A stretch of 64,000 bases of DNA from assembly GCF_900104385.1 (NCBI RefSeq), contig NZ_FNJA01000001.1:1152386-1216385 (forward strand). The letters are read 5' to 3'. The position numbers and the translations under genes were made by a program. Origin of the DNA: Rhodoferax sp. OV413. GTDB taxonomy: Bacteria > Pseudomonadota > Gammaproteobacteria > Burkholderiales > Burkholderiaceae_C. Below are positions 52,763-61,867 of the stretch, in pieces (the stretch's first letter is position 1; each line of letters opens with the position of its first letter). The notes beneath the pieces were generated by a model. That model saw only the letters and a list, made by a program, of their open reading frames with translations, did not search any database and had not been told where the DNA came from.

Positions 52763-53428
52763 ATGGCCACTTCCCTGCAAGCCCGCTGCGACATCCGCCG
52801 CTACAGCGGCGAACACCAGTCGCACGCGCACGAACATGCCCAGATCATGTTCGCGCTGCACGGCCGCATGGAGCTGGAGATCGGTGGCCGCGCCAGCTTT
52901 GCCGACACTGCCTGCGGCGTGATCGTGCCGGCCGGCGTGGCCCACGGCTTCCAGGCTGCCAGCGGCACCGCGATGTGGGTGATGGACGCGCCGGCCCAGG
53001 CCGGTATCGACCGGATCAAGCGCTTTGCCGTGCCCGCGGCCTGCAGCCAACCACTGCCGGACGCCAACGCCGCAGTCCAGCTGGCGGCCATCCTGCAAGC
53101 GCCCCAGTTGCTGCAGCGCCGCAGCCTGGCGCTGCAGCAACTCGACGCCGCACTCGATGCGGAGCTGCACACGCCCTGGGACACGGCGCGCATGGCCGCC
53201 CTGTTCCACCTGAGCCCGCAACGCTTTCACGCCCGGTTGCTAGAGTTATGCCGCAACACGCCGCAGGCCTATCTGCGCGCCCGCCGCCTGCAGCGGGCGA
53301 TGCATTGGATACAGGCCGGCACGCCGCTGGAAACCGCCGCGCTGCAGGTGGGCTACCGCAGCGCCAGCGCCCTGGCCTATGCGCTGAAACGCGAACATGG
53401 CGTGGGGGCCAGGCAGCTGCGCGGCTGA
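52763..53428 (+). CDS. AraC family transcriptional regulator with cupin sensor
   Basis: 221 residues from the ATG at 52763. N-terminal cupin ([20 protein letters not shown], then PAGVAHGF) and C-terminal AraC domain with two helix-turn-helix motifs ([20 protein letters not shown] and [20 protein letters not shown]). It is followed 59 bp later by an EamA transporter in the same direction; this regulator-exporter pairing is common and suggests it controls that gene. The ligand is unknown. Confidence 0.88.
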   Translation: MATSLQARCDIRRYSGEHQSHAHEHAQIMFALHGRMELEIGGRASFADTACGVIVPAGVAHGFQAASGTAMWVMDAPAQAGIDRIKRFAVPAACSQPLPDANAAVQLAAILQAPQLLQRRSLALQQLDAALDAELHTPWDTARMAALFHLSPQRFHARLLELCRNTPQAYLRARRLQRAMHWIQAGTPLETAALQVGYRSASALAYALKREHGVGARQLRG

Positions 53429-53487
53429 GCACTGCAGTACAAGAGTCTCTCGACATTCGGTCGCCTGCCTGGCCCCAGCATGGCGGC

Positions 53488-54393
53488 ATGAAAAACCATT
53501 CTCTCAGCGGTAGCCTGATGGTGCTGGGCGCGGCCGTGCTGTGGGGCACGACCGGCACCGCGCAAAGCCTGGCTCCACCCCATTTGTCGGCCTACTGGAT
53601 AGGCGCGCTGCGCCTGGCGGTGGCCGCCGCATTTTTTGCGCTGTACACCGTCTGCACTGAGCCGCGCCGCCAGTGGTGGCAAGACCTGCACCGGCTGCGC
53701 TGGTCCGAGGTCTGGCTGGCGGGCGCATGCATCGCCGGCTACAACCTGGCCTTTTTTGCCGGGGTGAAAGCCAGCGGCGTCGCCATAGGTACCGCCATCG
53801 CCCTGGGCAGCGGCCCGGTGTGGGCGGGGCTGCTGCAGTGGCTGGTACTGCGCCACACGCCCCGCCCGGCCTGGTGGCTGGGCACGCTGCTGGCCGTCAG
53901 CGGCGGTAGCTGGATGGTTCTGGGTGGTGGCCCACAACAAGCGTTCAGCCTGCACGGCACGTTACTGTGCCTGGCAGCGGGCCTGGGCTACGCCGGCTAT
54001 GCACTGCTGAACCAACGGCTGGTGCAGGCCGCCTCACCGGCAACGGCCACGCTGGGAGTCTTTGGCGCGGCGGCGCTGCTGGCGGTGCCGGTGGCACTGG
54101 GCTTGTCGGGCGGCATCCGCATGGCGGCGACCGACGTGATGGTGGTGGGCTACCTCGGCATCGTGACGACCGGCATCAGCTACCTGCTGTTCAGCCACGC
54201 GCTGCGCCGGATTGCCAGCGCCACCGCGGTCACGCTGGCCTTGGCCGAGCCCCTGGTGGCGTTTGTGCTGGCGGTATGGCTGCTGCATGAGCCCGCGCCT
54301 TGGACCGCCTATGCGGGCCTGACCCTGGTGCTGGCAGGCCTGGCCTGCGTCATCGTGGCCGAAATGGGGGCAAAACCAAGCACAAAGATATAG
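53488..54393 (+). CDS. EamA family transporter (DMT superfamily)
   Basis: 301 residues, ten predicted membrane segments in two EamA halves (MVLGAAVLWGTTGTAQSLAP at the start; the second half begins FSLHGTLLCLAAGLGYAGYA). More similar in sequence style to RhaT/YedA-like exporters than to the eamA at 904. Controlled probably by the preceding AraC gene. The substrate is unknown. Confidence 0.88.
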   Translation: MKNHSLSGSLMVLGAAVLWGTTGTAQSLAPPHLSAYWIGALRLAVAAAFFALYTVCTEPRRQWWQDLHRLRWSEVWLAGACIAGYNLAFFAGVKASGVAIGTAIALGSGPVWAGLLQWLVLRHTPRPAWWLGTLLAVSGGSWMVLGGGPQQAFSLHGTLLCLAAGLGYAGYALLNQRLVQAASPATATLGVFGAAALLAVPVALGLSGGIRMAATDVMVVGYLGIVTTGISYLLFSHALRRIASATAVTLALAEPLVAFVLAVWLLHEPAPWTAYAGLTLVLAGLACVIVAEMGAKPSTKI

Positions 54394-54535
54394 CAGCAGA
54401 CGCCCGACAGGCTTGGCATTCTGCAAAAACACTACGCAACGGACACCGCGCTGCCGATAAGGCTAAAGGCATTCATCAGCATGTATTAACATGCAATGAT
54501 TAACCAATTGTTACGATTTAGCCCGGAAGTCCACC

Positions 54536-56464
54536 ATGACCAACTCCCCCGCAAGCCACCAGTCGGTTGCCCGCAAACTCGCCTTGATGTCCATCGCCGG
54601 GCTGGCACTGGTGCTGCTGGCCGTCAGCATGGCCATCGGCTACCTGGAAAAACGCAGTACCCACGCGCTGATGGTGTCTTCGGTGGCCGAGCGGGTGCAG
54701 AGCATGGTTGCCGTGGCGGATGCCACCGACCAGATCAGCCGCGAAGTGGTGCAGCGCTCCTACCTGGCCTTCCGCCAAGAGTTTGATCCCGCACCCCGGC
54801 TGGAAGAAGGCACGGATGAACTGAAGAGCTTTGGCACGCCCATCAACGGCGACTTCACCGCTGTCGACAAGTTCAGCAAAGACACCGGCGGCGTCGCCAC
54901 GGTGTTCATGAAGAAGGGCGATGACTTCATTCGCATCACCACCTCGCTGAAGAAGCAGGACGGCGAACGCGCAATGGGCACCCTGCTGGACCGCGCCCAC
55001 CCGGCCTACAAGCTGATACTGGCCGGCCAGTCCTACACCGGGCTGGCCATGCTGTTCGGCAAGCAGTACATGACCCACTATGCGCCGCTGCTCGACTCTG
55101 GCGGAGCCATCGTGGGCATTTTGTTTGTGGGCAGCGATACCTCCTTGCAACAGGTGTCATTGGAGAAGCAGATCAACGACGTGCGCTTCTTCAGCTCAGG
55201 CGGCATCTATTACATCGACGCGCGCGGCGCGCCCGCCGATTACCGCTTCACCCTGCACCCCACAGCCAAGGGCAAGAAGGTGCTGGAAGCCTATCCGCAG
55301 GCTGAGGGCTTCTTGACCGCCTTGGCGGCGGCACCGGACGGCTATGTGCGCGATGCCGCCACCCTGTTTGGCGCGCAGCCCACCGATACCTGGGCCGTGC
55401 TGCGCAAAACCAAATCGGGTACCGGCTGGCTGATTGCCGAGGTGTCCGAGAGCGAATCCATGGCCGAGTACTGGCGCAATATGACCACCATCTGGTCCCT
55501 GCTGGCCGCCACAGCCGTGCTGCTGGGCGTTGGCCTGTATCTGCTGGTGCGCCGCAATGTGAGCCAGCCGCTGGGCGAGCTGACCCAGGCCATCACCACC
55601 GTCACCCAGGGCGACCTGACCCAGGCCTTCCAGACGCAGCGCCAGGATGAAATCGGCATGCTGGTGCGCGAGGTCGAGAGCCTGCGGCAGCGCTACATGC
55701 AGGCCTTGTCGCAGGTCCGCGCATCGGTGGAGAGCATAGGTACGGCCAGCTCCGAAATCGCCACTGGCAACCAGGACCTGAGCGCGCGCACCGAGCAGAC
55801 CGCCAGCAATCTGCAGCGCACCGCCAGCAGCATGGACCAGCTGACCAACACGGTGCAGCATTCGGCAGACGCCGCCCGCCAGGCGAACCAACTGGCAGCG
55901 TCGGCGGCCGAAGTTGCCGCCCGCGGCGGCGCGGTGGTGGGCCAGGTGGTGACCACCATGGTGGACATCAACCACAGCTCGAAGAAGATCGCCGACATCA
56001 TCGGCGTGATCGACGGCATCGCCTTCCAGACCAATATCCTGGCCTTGAACGCCGCCGTGGAAGCCGCCCGCGCGGGCGAGCAAGGCCGCGGCTTTGCGGT
56101 TGTGGCCAGCGAGGTGCGTAGCCTGGCGCAGCGCAGCGCCGAAGCCGCCAAAGAGATCAAGACCCTGATCAGCGCCTCGGTAGACAAGGTGGAGTCGGGC
56201 TCCCGGCTGGTGCAAAACGCCGGCAGCACCATGGACGAAATCGTCAGCTCGGTGAAGCAGGTCAGCGACATCATCAGCGAGATCACCGCCGCGGCCTCCG
56301 AGCAGTCGGACGGCATCCGCGAGGTCAACACCGCCGTCGGCCAGCTGGACCAGATGACGCAGCAAAATGCCGCCTTGGTCGAACAGTCGGCCGCGGCCGC
56401 CGAGAGCCTGCGCGAACAGGCCGAGCGCCTGGCGCAGGCGGTGGCGGTCTTCAAGCTGGGCTAA
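54536..56464 (+). CDS. Methyl-accepting chemotaxis protein, Cache sensor
   Basis: 642 residues. Membrane segment near residues 17-37, periplasmic Cache_3/Cache_2-type sensor (about 40-315, with [20 protein letters not shown]), second membrane segment (about 322-342), HAMP (about 343-398) and the signalling domain with the highly conserved tip [20 protein letters not shown] and [20 protein letters not shown]. It lacks a CheR-binding pentapeptide; the end [10 protein letters not shown] is common in betaproteobacterial receptors. A ggaag precedes the start. The ligand is probably a small carboxylate, by family analogy only. Confidence 0.93.
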   Translation: MTNSPASHQSVARKLALMSIAGLALVLLAVSMAIGYLEKRSTHALMVSSVAERVQSMVAVADATDQISREVVQRSYLAFRQEFDPAPRLEEGTDELKSFGTPINGDFTAVDKFSKDTGGVATVFMKKGDDFIRITTSLKKQDGERAMGTLLDRAHPAYKLILAGQSYTGLAMLFGKQYMTHYAPLLDSGGAIVGILFVGSDTSLQQVSLEKQINDVRFFSSGGIYYIDARGAPADYRFTLHPTAKGKKVLEAYPQAEGFLTALAAAPDGYVRDAATLFGAQPTDTWAVLRKTKSGTGWLIAEVSESESMAEYWRNMTTIWSLLAATAVLLGVGLYLLVRRNVSQPLGELTQAITTVTQGDLTQAFQTQRQDEIGMLVREVESLRQRYMQALSQVRASVESIGTASSEIATGNQDLSARTEQTASNLQRTASSMDQLTNTVQHSADAARQANQLAASAAEVAARGGAVVGQVVTTMVDINHSSKKIADIIGVIDGIAFQTNILALNAAVEAARAGEQGRGFAVVASEVRSLAQRSAEAAKEIKTLISASVDKVESGSRLVQNAGSTMDEIVSSVKQVSDIISEITAAASEQSDGIREVNTAVGQLDQMTQQNAALVEQSAAAAESLREQAERLAQAVAVFKLG

Positions 56465-56488
56465 AAACCACGGGCCCTTTTTGCGTTT

Positions 56489-57703
56489 CTAGTAGCGATT
56501 GCCCGTGACCAGCAGGGCCAGCCGCATCACCAGCATGGCCAGGTACTCCAGGCCACGCTGGCGCAGCGAGCGGCTGGCGTACTGCGCCGGGTCCATCTGC
56601 GTGCCGTCTTCGGCCATGGCCAACAGCAGGCGGTCGCGCAAGGTGGCCGCAAACGCCTTGTCGTCCACCACCACATTGGCTTCGCGCGCCAGCAGCAAGC
56701 TCAAGGGGTCGAGATTGGACGAGCCCACCGTGGCCCAGTGGCCGTCGATCACCGCCACCTTGGCGTGCAAGAAGCTGGGCGCGTACTCAAAGATATCCAC
56801 CCCGGCCCCCAGCAGCACGCCGTAGACCGGCCGGGCCGCGTAGTACTGCATGAAATATTCGTAACGCCCCTGCAGCAGCAGTTGCACCCGCACGCCGCGC
56901 TCGGCTGCCCGCACCAGCGCCTGGCGCAGGCGAAAGCCGGGCACAAAGTAGGCATTGGCAATGATGATCTCGTGCCGCGCGGCAGCAATCGCCCGCAGGT
57001 AGGCGCGTTCGATCTGCGCGCGGCTGCGCAAATTATCACGTAATACGAGTGCAGCGCTGGTGGTATCTGCGCTAGCAGCTATGGATTCAGTAGCACTCCA
57101 ACTGCGGCGCCGACGCGCCAGCAGGGTGTGCATCGCCCTTTGCAATTCATGCTGGCGCAGATCGCGCACGGCCTGCAGGCGCCGCCAGAGCACCGCCATG
57201 GTGGTGCTGGTTTGGGCCACCAGGGGACCGGTCACGCGCACCGCGAAGTCGAAGCGCGGCGACTGCAAGACACCAAAATTCGGATCGTGGAAGTCGTCCA
57301 GGATGTTGATGCCGCCGCAGAACGCCACCGCGCCGTCCACCACGCACAGCTTGCGGTGCAGGCGCCGCCAGCGGGTGGGCAGCAGCAGCGCCAGCATATT
57401 CACCGGCGAGTAGACCCGCCAAAGCACACCGGCCCGCTGGAACCGGTCGCGCCAGACTGCCGGCATGGCGCCGGTGCCCAGGCCATCGACCACCACACTG
57501 GTGGGCACGCCGCGCTGGGCGGCCCGGATCAAGGCTTCGGCCACCTCGGCGCCCGCGCCGGTGCAGTCAAAAATATAGGTTTCCAGCCGAATCTCGTGCT
57601 GGGCAGCGTCCATGGCCGCCACCAGCGCCGGAAACAGCGCTTGGCTGCCTTCCAGTAACTGCAAGCTGTGGCCACCACGCAATGGGGGGTAGGCGCGCGC
57701 CAT
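56489..57703 (-). CDS. clsB: Cardiolipin synthase B-type phospholipase D protein
   Basis: 404 residues, two PLD domains. First HKD motif H116-K118-D123 (HRKLCVVDGAVAFCGGIN), second H313-K315-D320 (HAKVAVIDGHWATVGSSN). Makes cardiolipin at the inner membrane. It lacks the N-terminal membrane segments of ClsA, matching ClsB (YbhO). It follows a YbhP-like gene after 5 bp, the same neighbour pair as E. coli clsB-ybhP. The interdomain linker (residues about 203-224) is encoded by a Comamonadaceae repeat read in antisense; the adjacent Arg-rich segment (ARRRRSWS) is probably surface-exposed. Confidence 0.93.
   Translation of the reverse strand: MARAYPPLRGGHSLQLLEGSQALFPALVAAMDAAQHEIRLETYIFDCTGAGAEVAEALIRAAQRGVPTSVVVDGLGTGAMPAVWRDRFQRAGVLWRVYSPVNMLALLLPTRWRRLHRKLCVVDGAVAFCGGINILDDFHDPNFGVLQSPRFDFAVRVTGPLVAQTSTTMAVLWRRLQAVRDLRQHELQRAMHTLLARRRRSWSATESIAASADTTSAALVLRDNLRSRAQIERAYLRAIAAARHEIIIANAYFVPGFRLRQALVRAAERGVRVQLLLQGRYEYFMQYYAARPVYGVLLGAGVDIFEYAPSFLHAKVAVIDGHWATVGSSNLDPLSLLLAREANVVVDDKAFAATLRDRLLLAMAEDGTQMDPAQYASRSLRQRGLEYLAMLVMRLALLVTGNRY
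57030..57096 (+). repeat. Comamonadaceae-type repeat, copy 7, inside clsB
   Basis: The + strand shows aaattatcacgtaatacgag, then gcagcgctggtggtatctgc, then gctagcagctatggattcag and tagca. Order, spacing and the closing agcagctat...tagca match the intergenic copies. It lies in the clsB frame without a stop, in antisense to the gene. Confidence 0.6.
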
Positions 57704-57708
57704 CGGGC

Positions 57709-58437
57709 TCAGATTTCGAATTCGGCCAGCAGCGGCAAATGGTCGGACATGCGCCACCAGATGCGGCCGCGCGGCACCTCCAGGCCCAGCGGCTTCATGC
57801 CCCGGGCATAGACGTAGTCGAGCTGCGCCAAAGGCAGACGCGAGGGGTAGGTACGCGCGTCGTTGGACACAAAGGCCTGCAGGTGGATGCGGTTCAGCGC
57901 ATGGCGCATCTGGCTGCCCCAGTCGTTGAAATCGCCGGCCACGATCAGGGGCGCATCGCCCGGCACCTCGCGCGCAATATAGGACGACAGCTGCTGCACC
58001 TGGCGTATCCGGCTGGCCGGGATCAGGCCCAGATGCACCACGATCACATGGATCGGCACGCCGTGGGCTTCGACGTGCACGTGCAGCAAGCCGCGCTGCT
58101 CGAAGCGGTGGTCCGACATGTCCTCGTGCTTGTGCCACACCACAGGCCAGCGCGACAGCAAGGCGTTGCCGTGCTCGCCGTGGCGGGTGACGGCATTGGT
58201 CTGGTAGACCGACTCGTAACCCTCGGGCGCCAGATAGTCGGCCTGGGGCAGATCCGGCCAATGGGTGAAGTACTTTTGCTCGCTGCGATTGAGCTTGCGC
58301 ACCTCTTGCAGGCAAACGATGTCCGCATCCAGCTGCTCTACCGCATGGCCCAGGTTGTGGATTTCCAGGCGCCGCGTCGGCCCCAGACCCTGCACACCCT
58401 TGTGGATGTTGTAGGTGGCTACACGCAAAACAGTCAT
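57709..58437 (-). CDS. Endonuclease/exonuclease/phosphatase family protein (YbhP-like)
   Basis: 242 residues of the EEP fold, with the start VLRVATYNIHKG, the metal glutamate in IVCLQEVRK, VVHLGLIPASR, AGDFNDWGS and MSDHLPLLAEF. No signal peptide. E. coli ybhP lies beside clsB, as here, so it may act on a phospholipid-derived phosphodiester. Start overlaps the nudB stop by 4 bases (ATGA). Confidence 0.9.
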   Translation of the reverse strand: MTVLRVATYNIHKGVQGLGPTRRLEIHNLGHAVEQLDADIVCLQEVRKLNRSEQKYFTHWPDLPQADYLAPEGYESVYQTNAVTRHGEHGNALLSRWPVVWHKHEDMSDHRFEQRGLLHVHVEAHGVPIHVIVVHLGLIPASRIRQVQQLSSYIAREVPGDAPLIVAGDFNDWGSQMRHALNRIHLQAFVSNDARTYPSRLPLAQLDYVYARGMKPLGLEVPRGRIWWRMSDHLPLLAEFEI

Positions 58438-58898
58438 AGAAGAAAGCGAGGGAGCATCAAAATCGCCTCGGCGTTAGAAGGTGAAAAGCAGGTCTGCGCA
58501 GCCACATAGTACGGCAACCATTGGTAGGCCGTATGTTCGCGCGGGCTCAGCTGCACAGGCGTGCCCGCAGGTACCTGCAGGCCAAACACCCGCTCGCGGT
58601 TGCGCACCACGCCGGGGGCATAGCGGTGGCGCCATTGGGGGTAGATTTCGTAGACGTTTTCCAGCTGCCAGTCGCGCAGCATGGGGGCCAATGGGGAGCC
58701 TTCGCCGCACAGAATGCCGGTTTCTTCCTGCACCTCCCGCGCCGCAGTGTGGTGGAAATCCTCGTCCCAGCTGTCCTTGCTGCCAGTGACCGACTGCCAA
58801 TGCTCCTGGGCATCGGCACGGCGGATCAACAGCACATCCAGAGCGGCGGTGTGCAGCACCACCAGTACCGATTCTGGAATCTTGTGCGGCGTAGTCAC
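58434..58898 (-). CDS. nudB: Dihydroneopterin triphosphate diphosphatase (Nudix)
   Basis: 154 residues from a GTG at 58898 (gagg just upstream), similar in size to E. coli NudB. The Nudix box GSKDSWDEDFHHTAAREVQE (with ETGI) has one extra residue between its glycine and the first acidic position compared with the classical spacing, as far as I can judge by eye. SVTGSKDSWDE and EHTAYQWLPY fit NudB, which removes pyrophosphate from dihydroneopterin triphosphate in folate synthesis. It follows the PfkB kinase gene by 4 bp and is coupled to the YbhP-like gene. Confidence 0.85.
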   Translation of the reverse strand: MTTPHKIPESVLVVLHTAALDVLLIRRADAQEHWQSVTGSKDSWDEDFHHTAAREVQEETGILCGEGSPLAPMLRDWQLENVYEIYPQWRHRYAPGVVRNRERVFGLQVPAGTPVQLSPREHTAYQWLPYYVAAQTCFSPSNAEAILMLPRFLL

Positions 58899-58902
58899 AG
58901 CC

Positions 58903-59847
58903 TCAGCTCTGCGCGGCCAGAAACTGGTCGAGCTCGGCGCGGTCGGGCCCATTCACCACGCCGCCATTGCGCTGGCATTTCAGCGCCGCAGCCGCAGCCG
59001 CAAACCGGATGGCAGAACGATCACCCTGGCCTTGCGCCAATGCCAAGGCCAGCGCGGCATGGAACACGTCGCCCGCGCCATTGGTGTCCAGCGCCTTGAC
59101 CGGAAAGGACGGAATCGTATGCAGCACGCCTTCGCTGCCGCGCTTCCAGCGCACGCCGCGCGGCCCCAGAGTCACCACCGCCACCTGGGTACCCGCATCC
59201 AGCGCGGACTGCAGCGCCGCCTCCACCGGCAAGCCCGGCGCAAACGCGGCCAGGCCGGACTCGGAAAACACCGACCAATCGGCCAGCGGACTGAGGGTTT
59301 GCAAATCTGCCTGCGGCGAGAGATCTCCATCCAGCATGCTCAGCACGCCCGCAGCACGGGCCCAGCGCAAGGCCGTGATAGCCCCGGCCATCCAGCGCGG
59401 GTCCACCATCACCACGTCCGAACCTTGCAGGAAGGACACATCCAAAGCCTCGGCATTGCGCAACGCGTCGCCACGGCAATTGAAGATCTGGCGCTCGCCC
59501 TGGGCATCAATCACCACGGCCGAGATCGACGAGGTCGTGCCCGGCACCCGCTGCAAGCCCTGGCAGTCCACGCCGTAGCTGTGCACCCGCTGCGCCAGAA
59601 ATCGCCCTGCCTCATCGTCCCCTACCGCACCAAACAAGCCCACGCGGGCGCCCAGACGGGCCGCAGCGATGGCTGCATTGGCAGCCATTCCGCCGGACAC
59701 CATGCGGTAGGCCTGTGCGGGGGTCTTGGTAGGCTGCGAAGGAAACTCAGCGATGTCAAAACAATGGTCCAGGGCCGCATGCCCCACCGTGCTGATACGC
59801 GGACCGGCCGCGCGGTCCGGGATACCCGAAATCTCATCCATGCTCAT
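58903..59847 (-). CDS. PfkB family sugar kinase, YihV-like
   Basis: 314 residues from the ATG at 59847 (aagga upstream). PfkB signatures: GGMAANAAIAAARLGARVGL and DTNGAGDVFHAALALALAQG with the catalytic aspartate. The middle part (VDPRWMAGAITALRWARAAG, LDGDLSPQ, VFSESGLAAF) and the end (AALKCQRNGG) closely resemble E. coli YihV, the sulfofructose kinase of sulfoglycolysis. No other sulfoglycolysis genes are nearby; the neighbours are nudB, ybhP-like and clsB. It may therefore phosphorylate another ketose or sugar acid. Family certain, substrate open. Confidence 0.88.
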   Translation of the reverse strand: MSMDEISGIPDRAAGPRISTVGHAALDHCFDIAEFPSQPTKTPAQAYRMVSGGMAANAAIAAARLGARVGLFGAVGDDEAGRFLAQRVHSYGVDCQGLQRVPGTTSSISAVVIDAQGERQIFNCRGDALRNAEALDVSFLQGSDVVMVDPRWMAGAITALRWARAAGVLSMLDGDLSPQADLQTLSPLADWSVFSESGLAAFAPGLPVEAALQSALDAGTQVAVVTLGPRGVRWKRGSEGVLHTIPSFPVKALDTNGAGDVFHAALALALAQGQGDRSAIRFAAAAAALKCQRNGGVVNGPDRAELDQFLAAQS

Positions 59848-59988
59848 ACCGTCCTTCTGTAATGCCACGGCATTCCGGTGTACCAAGCGGGGCACACCCT
59901 AAAAGAACATTGTGTCGCAAGCTACAGCGCATCTTTGTATCGGCCTACTTGAATTTAGACAAAATTAGCCCTTACAACACAGAAAGAC

Positions 59989-60015
59989 TGCGCCCAAAGC
60001 TACAAAATACATAGC
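59989..60015 (+). repeat. Comamonadaceae-type repeat, partial copy 8
   Basis: Reads gcgcccaaagctacaaaata then catagca, matching the 3' part of copy 2 (gcgccagcagctatcaaacc, aatagca). Confidence 0.5.
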
Positions 60016-60082
60016 ACTCATGCAGCATAAACCGACATGACCGAGCCGACAAATGCAAGAAGCTTTTGAGTCCTGCAAAAAT

Positions 60083-60103
60083 CACTAAAAGTTAGTGCAT
60101 AAT
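60083..60103 (+). promoter_or_regulatory. Possible tRNA-Lys promoter with overlapping palindrome
   Basis: Perfect palindrome cactaa-aag-ttagtg (60083-60097) touching cataat (60098-60103), a fair -10 match about 50 bp before the tRNA. No good -35 at the right distance was found, so this is tentative. Confidence 0.35.
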
Positions 60104-60111
60104 AGCGGGCT

Positions 60112-60140
60112 TGCCACAAGCGAACTTCTTACTTGTGGCA
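60112..60140 (+). other. Perfect hairpin in the tRNA-Lys leader
   Basis: tgccacaag (60112-60120) and cttgtggca (60132-60140) form a 9-bp perfect stem with an 11-base loop, 14 bases before the tRNA. No T-run follows, so it is not a normal terminator; it may be a processing signal. Confidence 0.5.
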
Positions 60141-60154
60141 CCCAGTTTTAAAGT

Positions 60155-60230
60155 GGGTTCTTAGCTCAGTTGGTAGAGCAGCGGACTCTTAATCCGTAGG
60201 TCGACAGTTCGAATCTGTCAGGACCCACCA
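60155..60230 (+). tRNA. tRNA-Lys (anticodon CTT)
   Basis: 76 nt with encoded CCA. Acceptor stem gggttct/aggaccc, D-loop agctcagttggtagagc, anticodon stem-loop cggactcttaatccg with anticodon CTT, T-arm acagttcgaatctgt. A strong terminator follows 10 bases later. No integrase is nearby, so it does not look used as an attachment site. Confidence 0.97.
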
Positions 60231-60237
60231 CTTTATA

Positions 60238-60273
60238 AAAAAGCCCTTGTGAGCAATCACAAGGGCTTTTTTT
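60238..60273 (+). terminator. Rho-independent terminator after tRNA-Lys
   Basis: 12-bp perfect stem aagcccttgtga/tcacaagggctt, 4-base loop gcaa, followed by a run of T. Typical strong tRNA terminator; the A-run on the left side could also let it act for the converging MFS gene. Confidence 0.95.
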
Positions 60274-60362
60274 ATTTCAGCACCAGAGATCCATCCGATC
60301 CCACCTGCAGAGCGACCTCCATCCGTATATCTACAAATGGATGCCGCTCCACTCCTCCTACA

Positions 60363-61703
60363 TCAATCCCGAACTTCCATTGCGCGATTCAGCCGCAGTG
60401 CAGCCAGCGTGCAAACCGCCCCAGAGAGCAGATAAACACTGACATACGCAAGCCCGAAGTGGGCCGACAAACCCAGAGCCACCAAGGGCGCAAACGCGGC
60501 ACCAATCAGCCAGGCCACATCGGCCGTTAGCGCAGCGCCGGTGTAGCGGAACTTGGCGGCGAAATTGGCGGTCACCGCGCCTGCAGCCTGCCCGTACGAT
60601 AAGCCCAGCAAGGCGAAGCCGATCAAAATGAAGGCGTCCTGCATCGCGGGCGTACCGCCAAGCAACATCGGCGCAAATCCACTGAACACAGCAATCAGGC
60701 AGGCCAGCAAACCCAGCGTATTGCGACGACCAATACGGTCGGCAAGCAAACCCGAAGTCACGATGCCCACAATCCCGATGGCACCGCCCACAATCTGCAC
60801 CACCAGCACATCATTGATTGGCTGGGTCGCATGGATGGCAATCCACGACAAGGGGAATACAGTGATCACATGGAACAAGGCATAGCTGGCCAATGCCACA
60901 AATGCGCCAATGAACACGTTGTAGCCTTGGCTACGGACCAGTTCGATGGTGCCAGTGGGTTCCAGCGCGCGGTCTTCCAACAGCTTGGTGTACTCATCGG
61001 TAACCACCAGCTGCAAACGGGCAAACAGCGCTACCACGTTGATAGCGAAAGCCACGTAAAAAGGATAGCGCCAGCCCCATTCCAGGAAGTCAGCCAGGGG
61101 CAGACTGGAATGCAGGAACAAAAACAAACCGCTGGCAACCATGAAACCAATCGGCGCCCCCAACTGACCCAGCATCGCATACCACCCGCGACGGCCCGGA
61201 GGCGCACTCAGCGCCAGCAGGGACGGCAGACCATCCCAAGACCCCCCTAGCGCAATGCCTTGCAGGAATCGCAACACCGACAACAACACGATGGCCGTGA
61301 AGCCCAAGGTCGCATAGCCGGGCAAAAAGGCCATGCCGGCGGTGGAGAAACCCAACAAGAACAGCGCCGAAGTCAGCTTGACGCCGCGCCCCCAACGCCG
61401 TTGGATCGCCATGAACAAGGCCGAGCCCAGTGGTCTGGCAATAAAAGCAAACGAGAAAACCACAAAGGCCAGCAGCGTTCCCTGCAGCCGCTCTTCAAAC
61501 GGAAAGAACACCGAGGGGAACACCAGCACCGAGGCGATGCCGTAGACAAAGAAGTCGAAGTATTCAGAAGTGCGCCCAATAATCACCCCGACGGCGATAT
61601 CGCCGGGTGCCACATTGGCGTGGTCGTCGTTGCCATCCGGAACATTGGACGCCAAATTGCGTAATGGCGTGGAGGGATATTCCTGGGCGATGCTTTGCAC
61701 CAT
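60363..61703 (-). CDS. MFS transporter, metabolite:H+ symporter (MHS) family
   Basis: 446 residues, twelve membrane segments, similar to ProP/KgtP/ShiA-type symporters. Start with aaggag upstream. A hydrophilic N-terminal tail of about 30 residues precedes the typical first segment (VIIGRTSEYFDFFVYGIASV); MHS signatures include LRFLQGIALGGSWDGLPSLL and GLLADRIGRRNTLGL. The arginine-lacking first loop (SEYFDFF) replaces the usual W-[DE]-W/F-[DE]-F style motif. Divergent from cyoA. The substrate is a small organic acid or osmolyte, unknown. Confidence 0.88.
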   Translation of the reverse strand: MVQSIAQEYPSTPLRNLASNVPDGNDDHANVAPGDIAVGVIIGRTSEYFDFFVYGIASVLVFPSVFFPFEERLQGTLLAFVVFSFAFIARPLGSALFMAIQRRWGRGVKLTSALFLLGFSTAGMAFLPGYATLGFTAIVLLSVLRFLQGIALGGSWDGLPSLLALSAPPGRRGWYAMLGQLGAPIGFMVASGLFLFLHSSLPLADFLEWGWRYPFYVAFAINVVALFARLQLVVTDEYTKLLEDRALEPTGTIELVRSQGYNVFIGAFVALASYALFHVITVFPLSWIAIHATQPINDVLVVQIVGGAIGIVGIVTSGLLADRIGRRNTLGLLACLIAVFSGFAPMLLGGTPAMQDAFILIGFALLGLSYGQAAGAVTANFAAKFRYTGAALTADVAWLIGAAFAPLVALGLSAHFGLAYVSVYLLSGAVCTLAALRLNRAMEVRD

Positions 61704-61867
61704 ACTGGCTCCTTGCTATATTGACACGGTGCGAATGATGGATATCGCGGCTCACACCGTTGCAGATATGTTGCCACAGGGATAGGACAAAATGTCCAGC
61801 GCCCATGGCGCTTGTATCAGGGAAAATACTTAATTCTTTTTGTTTTCGCTTTTCATACTTGCCTGGC

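Larger units (their letters stand above)
59848..60154. other. 307-bp intergenic region before tRNA-Lys
   Basis: No coding sequence seen. It contains the promoter side of the PfkB gene, a partial Comamonadaceae repeat, a short palindrome with a possible -10, and a perfect leader hairpin in front of tRNA-Lys; these are listed separately. It is AT-richer than the flanking genes. Confidence 0.7.

Noticed and set aside
60155-60230. tRNA-Lys as an integration site of a genomic island
   Set aside because: No integrase, no repeated tRNA 3' end and no mobility genes follow in the window.
61721-61746. TTGACA as a -35 of a cyoA promoter
   Set aside because: No acceptable -10 lies 16-18 bases downstream, so I do not call a promoter.
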